Positions 25,698 through 34,300 of a stretch of 64,000 bases of DNA are shown one piece after another. Source of the DNA: CAYMGM01 sp964390005 (GTDB lineage: Bacteria > Pseudomonadota > Alphaproteobacteria > UBA9219). The notes under the pieces were generated by a model that saw only the letters and a list, made by a program, of their open reading frames with translations, made no database searches and was not told the DNA's origin. The DNA lies in contig CAYMGM010000001.1 of the NCBI GenBank assembly GCA_964390005.1, positions 372,001 through 436,000 on the forward strand, in the 5' to 3' direction. A program made the translations under genes and the position numbers. Position 1 is the stretch's first letter. Each line of letters begins with the position of its first letter.

Positions 25698-26417
25698 TTA
25701 CCCAACAATACGCTCAACAACTTGGCTCAGCGTTGTCGCTGGGGCCGGATCGTCGGCAACGATTTGGCCTTGCTTCATAACCACAATGCGATCAGCGACC
25801 GCAAAGACATCGTTCAAGCGGTGGCTGATCAGCACAACCGTACGCCCTTGTTCACGCTCGCGTCGAATAAGGTCAAGAACCTGCGAGACCTCGCGTGCAG
25901 CCAAAGCGGCGGTTGGCTCGTCCAAAAGAAGAATTTGGGGATCGAATAGAACGGCGCGCGCAATGGCAATAGCTTGGCGCTGACCGCCGGAAAGCGTGCC
26001 GACCAAAGCCTCCATGCTTTGAATTTTGATGCCTAACCGATCAAGAATGGCCTCGGCTTCTTTCTTCATGGCCCGGCGATTCAACAAACCAAAAGCATGG
26101 GTGATTTCACGCCCCATAAACAGATTGGCAACGACACTTTGCTGCCCGGCCAACGCCAAATCTTGATAGACCATTTCGATCCCACAAGCGCGATGCGCTG
26201 CCGCCGACAGGCCATTTAAGATCGCACCGTTGAAACGAACCTCACCACTGTCAGGGCGATAGATTCCAGCAATTGTTTTCAAAAGGGTCGATTTCCCAGC
26301 GCCGTTATCGCCGACAATGGCCGTGACCGTTCCGGCCTCAAACGTCAAGGAAAGATCGCGCAGAACCTCAACCGAGCCGAATGATTTTCGAATATGATTT
26401 AACGCAAGCTCTTTCAT
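25698..26417 (-). CDS. Sugar-type ABC transporter ATPase, single domain (FrcA-like)
   Basis: ATPase of a ribose/fructose-class importer. From the ATG that overlaps the permease stop (ATGA) it has 239 residues; an earlier start would lie deep inside the permease gene. Walker A GDNGAGKST, signature LSGGQRQAIAIARA, Walker B ILLLDEPTAAL and switch His in LISHRL are intact. The GxNGAGKST form and the MVYQDLAL Q-loop are typical of the sugar family. Unlike RbsA it has only one nucleotide-binding domain, as in FrcA, so it would act as a homodimer. The last gene of the interleaved ABC cluster. Confidence 0.9.
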   Translation of the reverse strand: MKELALNHIRKSFGSVEVLRDLSLTFEAGTVTAIVGDNGAGKSTLLKTIAGIYRPDSGEVRFNGAILNGLSAAAHRACGIEMVYQDLALAGQQSVVANLFMGREITHAFGLLNRRAMKKEAEAILDRLGIKIQSMEALVGTLSGGQRQAIAIARAVLFDPQILLLDEPTAALAAREVSQVLDLIRREREQGRTVVLISHRLNDVFAVADRIVVMKQGQIVADDPAPATTLSQVVERIVG

Positions 26418-27364
26418 TCCCGGCCTCTGACGCGCGAAAGAAAGGCCGCCGCTAAAAGGACAAGGCCGACGAATAAAATCTGATAATAAGTGCTGACGGC
26501 CAAAAGGTTCAGCCCATTTTGCAAAACGCCAAGACAAAGAAAGCCAAGGCAGGTCCCCACGATCGAAGCTCTGCCGCCGAAAAGATTGGCGCCGCCCAGA
26601 ATGGCCGCGGTGATCCCGATCAACTCATAATTCTGCCCCGCGGTCGGATCGCCCGCATTTGTGCGCATCATAAACACAATCCCAGCCAAGCCGGAATAAA
26701 CGCCCGCGAGCGCAAAAATCTTCAAGCGCAAACGTTCCGTCCATATCCCCATTCCACCGGCGGCAAAGGCATTGTCGCCGAGTATGAGCGTATGCGCGCC
26801 AAAGCGCGTCTTAGCCAGCAAAACAGCCCCGACCAAAGCGCCGAGCAAAAGAAGAAAAACGGGAACAGAGACGCCAAAGATCTGTCCCTGCCCCGCCTCG
26901 ATAACGTCCGAAGGCAGCCCATAAATCGGCATGCCTTTTGAGATAATATAAGCTGCCGCGCGAACAATGCTGAGCATCCCAAGCGTCACAATAAAACTCG
27001 GCGCGCGAGTCACATTGATAAGAAACCCCGAAAGAAAACCGCAAAAGCCGCCAAGCCCAAGGGAAAAAAGGATAGCAAACGCAGGTGGCCAACCGCCTTT
27101 TTGGAGGCCCCACGCGCAAACAGTCCCACACAAAGCCATGACAGCCGCCGATGAAAGATCAATAGCCCCCGACGCGATAACAAAGGTCGCGCCGATAGCG
27201 ATCAGGCCAATGACAGCCGTCGCGGTCAATATGTTGTTAAGATTGCCAAGGCTGAAAAAATAGGGCGATGCCAAAGAAAACACCGTCCCCAACGCAAGCA
27301 GAAAAAAGAGGCATTGCGCGATATAAATCCGGCTGGGATTCTTTGTCAAAGAAGGTATCAGCAT
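26414..27364 (-). CDS. Sugar-type ABC transporter permease (RbsC/FrcC-like)
   Basis: Inner-membrane permease of the BPD_transp_2 family, 316 residues with about nine hydrophobic spans. Family motifs include ASGAIDLSSAAVMAL, GFLINVTRAPSFIVTLG and AILGGANLFGGRASIVGT. It most likely pairs with the single-domain ATPase just downstream (4-nt overlap) and with the RbsB-like binding protein encoded 2.5 kb upstream at the head of the cluster. Between them lies a complete transporter of another class. The substrate is probably a sugar or polyol; the sequence does not say which. Confidence 0.9.
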   Translation of the reverse strand: MLIPSLTKNPSRIYIAQCLFFLLALGTVFSLASPYFFSLGNLNNILTATAVIGLIAIGATFVIASGAIDLSSAAVMALCGTVCAWGLQKGGWPPAFAILFSLGLGGFCGFLSGFLINVTRAPSFIVTLGMLSIVRAAAYIISKGMPIYGLPSDVIEAGQGQIFGVSVPVFLLLLGALVGAVLLAKTRFGAHTLILGDNAFAAGGMGIWTERLRLKIFALAGVYSGLAGIVFMMRTNAGDPTAGQNYELIGITAAILGGANLFGGRASIVGTCLGFLCLGVLQNGLNLLAVSTYYQILFVGLVLLAAAFLSRVRGRE

Positions 27365-27423
27365 GGCGCAAACAACGTGATGCGAAGACCAAGAGACAGG
27401 TATAAGTTTCTAAAAGACATCCG

Positions 27424-28479
27424 CTATTTACTTTCAAGATTGAGAGGAACCGTTTCAGGCGGCGCCTGTTTGATGACTCCAAAATCAACTAAATAAGTGG
27501 TTGCATCGCCTGCAATGCGACCAAGAGAGTATTTCCCGCTCGAAAGAATGATTGAACGCTGAGCCTCATCAAGCGAGCGCGGAAAATATTCGGCCTGCAG
27601 CGCGCGTTTATAGGTCTCCACCGTATATTTTGTCGAGGCTGTTTGCGCCAGATAGGCAAGCGGCTTTTCGGCATGATGATCCAAATCCGACTGCACATAA
27701 TCGACGGAATCGAACCAAATACGGATCAAGTTTTCGATATCCTTCCGCCGCGTTTCAAGCGTGCTTTGACGACAAATAAAGCCGGTGATATCGGCAAAAC
27801 CAAGATCGTCCATCGACAAGACGGTGCGACCGCCTTTTTCAAGCGTTTCGTTCCATTGGGTCAACCCAGCCGAAGCGACATCAAGCGCCCCAGCTTGCGC
27901 CGCCAAAAAACCATCCGCCAGCGTCGTATCCAGCAAATGAACATCCTTACGATCAATCCCGGCCCGGCGCATAAGAGAAAACAAAATCATGTCATAGACA
28001 GAGTTCTTTTGCGCGCCAACTTTGAAAGAGAAAAATTCTTTAATGCGGTCGTTGGTCAACCCCGAAGCCACGCTTAAATCCGGAACGTTGGGATTGAACG
28101 TCACAAAGGCACCGCCCTTAAAAACATAAGCCGGATAAACATACACAAGCGGATCGTCATTGCCGCCATTGACGTTTTCGTATTTCGTAAGAAACTCGAT
28201 CAAGCCGCCAAAACCGACATCGACCGTGCGGCCTGCGCTTGCTAGCGTCGTTTGGATTTCTTCCCACGGAAGCGTCACAAGCTTCAATTTCGTTCCATAT
28301 TTTTCTTCCAGTCCAAGATCTTTATAAACCATCAACTGCGCCATATCTTGATAGGGCGAAATGGCGACGGTAAGCGGTGGCGTGGAATCTTCGCCACTTT
28401 TTGAATGCAGCCCAAACGCCAAAGCAGCCAACAGCAACAGGACAGCGATTGTCGCAACCAAAAGGGATTTCGTTTTCAT
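27424..28479 (-). CDS. NMT1/THI5-like ABC substrate-binding protein
   Basis: Periplasmic binding protein of the nitrate/sulfonate/taurine/thiamine-precursor class, 351 residues. A signal or anchor segment spans residues 5-24. The fold is suggested by TVAISPYQDMAQLMVYKDLGLEEKYG split around residue 37-62, the DVGFGGLIEF segment and ADGFLAAQAGALDVASAG. There is no lipobox Cys. It is encoded directly after its probable permease (20-nt gap), with the ATPase before that. The ligand cannot be predicted; this family also covers pyrimidine and aromatic substrates. Confidence 0.85.
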   Translation of the reverse strand: MKTKSLLVATIAVLLLLAALAFGLHSKSGEDSTPPLTVAISPYQDMAQLMVYKDLGLEEKYGTKLKLVTLPWEEIQTTLASAGRTVDVGFGGLIEFLTKYENVNGGNDDPLVYVYPAYVFKGGAFVTFNPNVPDLSVASGLTNDRIKEFFSFKVGAQKNSVYDMILFSLMRRAGIDRKDVHLLDTTLADGFLAAQAGALDVASAGLTQWNETLEKGGRTVLSMDDLGFADITGFICRQSTLETRRKDIENLIRIWFDSVDYVQSDLDHHAEKPLAYLAQTASTKYTVETYKRALQAEYFPRSLDEAQRSIILSSGKYSLGRIAGDATTYLVDFGVIKQAPPETVPLNLESK

Positions 28480-28499
28480 CGATTTATCTCCCGAAAGCT

Positions 28500-29261
28500 T
28501 CAGTCGGCGTCATGCTTCCAAAACACCGTTTTTTTCCATAATAGAATAACAGCTTGATCCAACAGCGTCGCAAGCACGCCAAGAATGATCGTAACCAAAA
28601 AGACAACATGCATCGAATAGGTCGTGCGCGAAGTCTGAATCAAATACCCAAGCCCCATCTGGGATCCCAAAAGTTCGGACACAATGACGGTACCGAAAAT
28701 GATCGCAACCGAGGTCCGCAAGGTGGGAAGCAAAGATTCAAGAACAAGCGGCAAAGCGACGGAAAAGGGATAGCAGCGCAACGACTTTTGAAACGAGCCC
28801 AAAGCAACGACAAAACGCTCATCCATGTTTTCAAGGATCTGTATCGCGGCGACCACAATATTCAGGCCGACGCCAATCGCAACAAGAAGAAACTTTCCCC
28901 ACTCAGAGAAACCAAACCAAAGCAGGAAAAAAGGCACCGTTGCGATTGGCGGAATGGCACGAAGCATCAAGATAGACGGCAAAAGCAAGCGACGAAGAGG
29001 AACAGACGCTTCGATAAGAAGAGCAAGCCCAACCCCGCAAACAACCCCCGTTACCGTGCCAACGACAATACGCGCGATCGTCGCGGCCGCATGGACATAA
29101 AGCGGCGGATCAATATCGCCAAACGCCGAAAGGACAAGATCCGGACTTGGCAAATAACGATGAGAAACCCCAACCCCATAGGAAAGGAACGACCATAAGA
29201 ACACCAGAAAAAGCATCCCCATCGCATTCAGGACAAACGCAAGAAGCCGTTCTTTTTTCAT
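28500..29261 (-). CDS. NitT/TauT-type ABC transporter permease (SsuC-like)
   Basis: Inner-membrane permease of 253 residues with six hydrophobic spans. The EAA-type loop near ILRAIPPIATVPFFLLWFG and the C-terminal GLGYLIQTSRTTYSMHVVF are characteristic of the SsuC/TauC class. The start MKKERLL is chosen because it lies 1 nt after the ATPase stop; 39 further residues upstream would overlap that gene. With the genes on either side it forms a complete ATPase-permease-binding protein importer. Confidence 0.89.
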   Translation of the reverse strand: MKKERLLAFVLNAMGMLFLVFLWSFLSYGVGVSHRYLPSPDLVLSAFGDIDPPLYVHAAATIARIVVGTVTGVVCGVGLALLIEASVPLRRLLLPSILMLRAIPPIATVPFFLLWFGFSEWGKFLLVAIGVGLNIVVAAIQILENMDERFVVALGSFQKSLRCYPFSVALPLVLESLLPTLRTSVAIIFGTVIVSELLGSQMGLGYLIQTSRTTYSMHVVFLVTIILGVLATLLDQAVILLWKKTVFWKHDAD

Positions 29262-29262
29262 G

Positions 29263-29883
29263 TCACGACCTTTCCAGCGTTTGATAGGGTGGCGCTTTTT
29301 TAAAGCTGAAGGTATCGGCTTCTCGATCCAACGAAGCGTCGTTGCGATGGGTCGTGATGACCAGAAGATCGGCGACATGGTTCTGGGTAAAATAATCGAC
29401 GAAAGCTTGGGCTTTCAGATCGTCGAGATAGTTAAAGGGCTCATCCAAATAAAGCCGCTTCGGCGCAAGAAGGATCGCACGTAACAATTCAATAGCCCGC
29501 CGTTGACCATACGACATGGCATGGGCGCGGCGGTCGATAAAACCAGCGACAACCGGAAAAAGCGGGTGCGCTTCCAAGGCTAAGCCCAGCTTGGGAAGCA
29601 AAAGGTGGATATTCTCGCGCCCTGTCATCCAAGGGAACAAAGCATCGTTCTGAAGAACAAGCGCGGCCCCCTCACGCGAAGGCAGACAAGCGTCTTTGTT
29701 GGCCGTAATAGAGCCGAAAAGGATCTTGAGCAAAGTTGTTTTTCCGCACCCTGACGGTCCCTTTAACACAATCTTTTGCGCCGAGGACGGAAGATCAAAT
29801 TGATCAAAGATCAGCGTCTCTCCATAAGAAAAAGAAAGACCCGAAACGATATGTTGTGACTGAGGCAAAGTCACGTCAAACAC
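29263..29883 (-). CDS. NitT/TauT-type ABC transporter ATPase, short, atypical signature
   Basis: A compact 206-residue ATPase. Walker A GPSGCGKTT and Walker B RLYLDEPFNYLDD are good, and the Q-loop is VLQNDALFPW. The ABC signature reads MSYGQRRAIELLRA in place of LSGGQ, keeping the Gly-Gln pair but losing the first Gly. The switch His is in ITTHRND. The missing C-terminal region is normal for the shortest SsuB-like members. It is translated with the downstream permease (1-nt gap). The function with that permease is inferred from order and class. Confidence 0.85.
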   Translation of the reverse strand: MFDVTLPQSQHIVSGLSFSYGETLIFDQFDLPSSAQKIVLKGPSGCGKTTLLKILFGSITANKDACLPSREGAALVLQNDALFPWMTGRENIHLLLPKLGLALEAHPLFPVVAGFIDRRAHAMSYGQRRAIELLRAILLAPKRLYLDEPFNYLDDLKAQAFVDYFTQNHVADLLVITTHRNDASLDREADTFSFKKAPPYQTLERS

Positions 29884-29902
29884 CTACGAACAAGACAAGA
29901 CA

Positions 29903-30862
29903 TTAACGGAGATACTGTAAAACGGGATCTATTCCTGCCTCGAGCATTTCTTTCGTCAGCACGGGTGTCGGCGTCGTTTCCGATTTTTCGGCGGGAGCCT
30001 CGACCTTGGCTTCGGACAACATCTCGACGGCGCGTTTGCCCATTAAGTAGGGAAGCTGCGAGACAGAGGCTGTCAGGTGCCCATCTTTGATGGCATTGCG
30101 TCCATCGACGGTGCCATCAATGCCGATGAAGATGATTTTCTTTTTGAGTTTTAGATGACGCGTCGCCTCAACCGCGCCAAGCGCCATTTCGTCGTTGGCG
30201 GCATAGACGACATCAAGATCCGGCGTGCGTTGCAAAAGATCAAGCGTCGCGTTCATAGCCTTCAGCCTGTCGTAATCAGCGCAGATAGAGGCGACAATTT
30301 GCGCCTTAGGCATAAGCTCTTTGATTTTGCTGGTGAAGCCGTCCACGCGTTTTTTGCCTTGCGTGCTACCGACAACACCTTCAAGGACAAGGATTTTGGG
30401 ATCGGGCTTCGCTGCCGTCTTTGCCACATACTGCGCCGCTTCTTGTCCAATGACAAAATTGTCCGAGCCAACCGAAAAGGCCAGTTTGACACCGTCTTTC
30501 TGTGCCGCCGCGACGGCATACGAACCATCGACATCCGCCACGATAATGCCGTGTGCCGCCGCCTTCTTAAAACATTGCGCCGCAATGCTGGGATTGATCG
30601 CCGCCATGACAATGGCTTTAGGTTTGCTTTGAATAGCTGTTTCGCAAATATTAAGTTGCTGCTCGGCGGCGGCGGCGTTGTCTGTATTGTAAACCACCGT
30701 TTTGACGCCTTTAGCCTTTGCGGCATTGGCAGCGCCTTCGGCCATCGCCGTCCAATAGGGATTGGCGCGCGTCGTCAAGATAAAGACATAAGTCCCTTCA
30801 TCGGCCTGAACCGGCAAAATCGAAAAAAGAAAGAAAAAAGCGAGGATTACGGCACGTTTCAT
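29903..30862 (-). CDS. RbsB-like sugar ABC substrate-binding protein
   Basis: Periplasmic binding protein of the Peripla_BP_4 family, 319 residues. Start MKRAVILAF is preferred because it gives a clean signal peptide ending at PVQA-DE. Motifs: VFILTTRANPYWTAMAEGA at the first strand, NPSIAAQCFKKAAAHGIIV for the sugar-binding hinge, GSTQGKKRVDGF, and the C-lobe VYAANDEMALGAVEA and FIGIDGT. It heads the interleaved ABC cluster; its likely permease and ATPase partners are the last two genes. Its ATG has no clear Shine-Dalgarno, so alternative starts up to 30892 cannot be excluded. Confidence 0.88.
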   Translation of the reverse strand: MKRAVILAFFFLFSILPVQADEGTYVFILTTRANPYWTAMAEGAANAAKAKGVKTVVYNTDNAAAAEQQLNICETAIQSKPKAIVMAAINPSIAAQCFKKAAAHGIIVADVDGSYAVAAAQKDGVKLAFSVGSDNFVIGQEAAQYVAKTAAKPDPKILVLEGVVGSTQGKKRVDGFTSKIKELMPKAQIVASICADYDRLKAMNATLDLLQRTPDLDVVYAANDEMALGAVEATRHLKLKKKIIFIGIDGTVDGRNAIKDGHLTASVSQLPYLMGKRAVEMLSEAKVEAPAEKSETTPTPVLTKEMLEAGIDPVLQYLR

Positions 30863-30968
30863 AGCAAATTCCAAAGCCAAATGAGGTTTCATCGGCAGAA
30901 GGCTAGCCGTACGTCCCAAAGAAGTAAAGGCAAAGAAAATGCGCCAGAGGGGTGATTATTAAAAGAAT

Positions 30969-31045
<77 letters not shown>

Positions 31046-31317
31046 CTTTCGCGTCGGGACAGTGTGCACCAAGGATCCTAATATTCTCTTTCCAACGCGG
31101 ACCTGTGGCCTAAATACCTCGGTTGCACTGCACATGGCAAGCATTCTCGCAATGCAATATCCCTTTGATCCTGCCCATTTTTTGTATTTTAAACCCACAA
31201 AAAGGCATATTGACCCACCCCGCGCCCGAGACTAGCCTTCTTCCCGGCGCGACAACCCTATGGCAAGTGCCGTCGGCGCGGGTCGCCCCACCACCATACA
31301 AGGGGGAGTCATTGCCA

Positions 31318-34300
31318 ATGAAGCTTCGAAAAAACCGTCCATCTACCGTTCTTTCTAAAAAAGCAACAGCACTTGGCAAAAGCGCCGAAAAACTAAAAAG
31401 AAAGAAAAAAACTTCTTCGATCCTACAATTTTCTGAACCGCCTCTTACCTTCGTAAGCCAATTTTTCGCCAATCTCCTTTCCGAAGACCTTGCCGATCTT
31501 TCACCGGCCACACGCAAAAAAATCGTTACATCCGTTTGGCAGCTGGCACAAAAACGCCCCAAAGGGGCAACGCTTTTGCGCCTTTACAACCCTGATAAAG
31601 TTGAAAACGGCTGGACACTCGACCACTCTATTCTTGAGATCATCACCGACGACCGCCCCTTTTTGTTGGATTCCATCGTTGGCTGTCTGCAAAGCCACGG
31701 GTTTGCCGTTCATTTATCCATTCATCCCGTTCTTTCGATGCGCCGCGATGAGGCCGGGCGTTTGATCGAAATCGACGGCGATCAATCGGCGCCAGAATCG
31801 CTGATGCACATTCATTTTGACCGCTGTCTTGATAAAAAAATCTTTGAAACGCTTGAGGCAGATTTACGCGACGTCTTGGCGCTGGTTTGCGCCGTTGTCG
31901 ACGACCGGGCACGGATGCGCCTTAAAACAGGCGAAATGGTCGCCGCCATCCTAACAACCGGAACCAAACAACACGCCTCTGACGACATTGAAGAAACAAA
32001 AGCTTTTATCGACTGGCTTAACAGCAAAAACTTCACGTATCTCGGTTATATGTTTTTGAAGCTTCAGTCAAAAAGCGCACGCCCTCAATGGAACACGGTC
32101 GCAGGAAGCGGCCTGGGCATTCTGCGCGGCGAGCCCCACGGTTTGTTTGGAGATTTACTCGAAAACGCCGACAGCAACCAACGTCTCGACGCTTTTTTAG
32201 ATTCGACCCGCCCCATTATGATCATCAAGGCCGATCAAAATAGCCGCGTTCATCGCACCGTCCCCATGGATGCGATTTTCGTTCAAAAAACCGACGAAGA
32301 AGGAAACATCGTCGGGCATCACCTGCTCATAGGATTATTCACATCTGTGGCCTATGCCCAAAGCTCGGGCGACGTGCCGTTTATCCGCAAAAAAATAGAA
32401 GCGATCACAACGCGAGCCCATTTTGATCCCCAAGGACACAATGGACGTGCCTTAATGCACATCCTTGACAGCTATCCGCGCGACGAGCTGTTTCAAATCG
32501 ACGAAGACGCGCTTTTTGCCAATACGCTCGCGATAGTCCAGCTGCAAGACAGACCGCGCGTGGCGCTGTTTATGCGCCGCGATCTTTTTGGTCGCTTTAC
32601 GACTTGCCTTGTTTTCGTACCACGCGAAAGATACGACGCTCATGTCGGCGCGCGCATCCAAGCCGTTTTAGAAGACGCGATAGGCGGCAAACAAACCGAT
32701 CAAAGCGTCCGCATCGGCAACAGTCCGTTAGCGCGCCTTTTTATTACCATCAAAACCCGCAACGAAGCGCGCCCCACCGACAAAGCCGAAATCGAGGCCC
32801 GGCTCCAAGTCGTTTGCAAAGCTTTTCCCGATACGTTGCGCGAATGCATGCTGACCAACGTTGGCGAAGTGGAAACGCTACGTCTCTTACGAAAATATGA
32901 CGGCGCCTTCCCTGCAGACTATATGGCGAGCATGGCGGGCCCCGAGGCTTTAGCCGATATTTTAGCCATTGAAACTTCGCCGCGCGATGGAAAGTTATAT
33001 GTTCATGCGGCAGCCCCCGGCGCCGATGGTCTGGTCACGATCAAGCTTTTCAAGAAAGAAACGCCCCTTGTTCTCTCAGATATTTTTCCGAGTATTGAAA
33101 ATATGGGGCTTGGCATTAAAACAGCCATGGGGCCGTACGCGATCACACCCAAAAGCACCGACAGCGCTGGCACGATTTATCTGCACCGCCTGGTTTGCAA
33201 AACGCGCCAAATGCCTTGTGAGCCATTCTCCACGCTTGCCCCGCTGTTTGAAATGGCCCTACGCGCAGTATTGGAAGGAGACGCCGAAAACGATCTTTTC
33301 AATGCGCTGACTTTGGCAGCCGGTTTGTCGTGGCGCGAGATCAACGTCCTGCGCAGCTTCGCCCGCTATCTCCACCAACTGCGCATCCCGTATAGTCATG
33401 AAATGATGGCCGCTGCCATGTTGGCGCATCCATCTTTGGCAGCTCAACTTGTCGCGCTATTCCGCGTTCGGCATGATCCAGATCTGAAAGACGATCGCAC
33501 GCATCAAATGAACGCCATTATGCATTTGATCCAGCAAGGCTTGGCAAATGTCACGGCGATCGAAGACGATAGGATCATCCGCCGTTATCTAAACCTGATT
33601 GAATCATCACTTCGCACAAACTATTTCCAGAAAACGCCCGATGGCCGCTCGAAAGACTATCTGGCGCTCAAGTTCGATAGCCGCGCCATTTCGTTTATGC
33701 CGCTGCCCAAACCCTTGCGCGAGGTGTTTGTGACAAGTCCGCGCGTCGAAGCCATTCATCTGCGCGGCGGCAAGGTCGCGCGCGGCGGCATTCGCTGGTC
33801 GGACCGCCGCGACGATTTCCGTAACGAGATTCTAGGCCTGATGAAAGCGCAGATGGTCAAGAATACAGTGATTGTACCGGTTGGCTCGAAAGGTGGGTTT
33901 ATCGTCAAAAAGCCGCCCGAAGATTCTGATAAGCTCCAAGCCGAAGGCATCGCCTGCTATGAAACGCTGATGCGCGGTCTTTTGGATGTCACCGACAATC
34001 GCGTCGGCAAACGGATCGTTCCGCCGCCGCGCGTCGTGCGCCACGACGGCGACGATCCCTACCTTGTCGTCGCCGCCGATAAAGGCACGGCAACCTTTTC
34101 GGATATCGCAAACAAACAATCACAAACCTATGGCTTCTGGCTGGACGATGCCTTTGCCTCGGGCGGCTCTGCCGGATACGACCACAAGCAAATGGGCATC
34201 ACCGCACGTGGCGCCTGGGAAGCGATCAAGCGCCACTTCCGCGAACGCGGCACCAACATTCAAACGACAGACTTTACCTGCATCGGCGTCGGCGACATGT

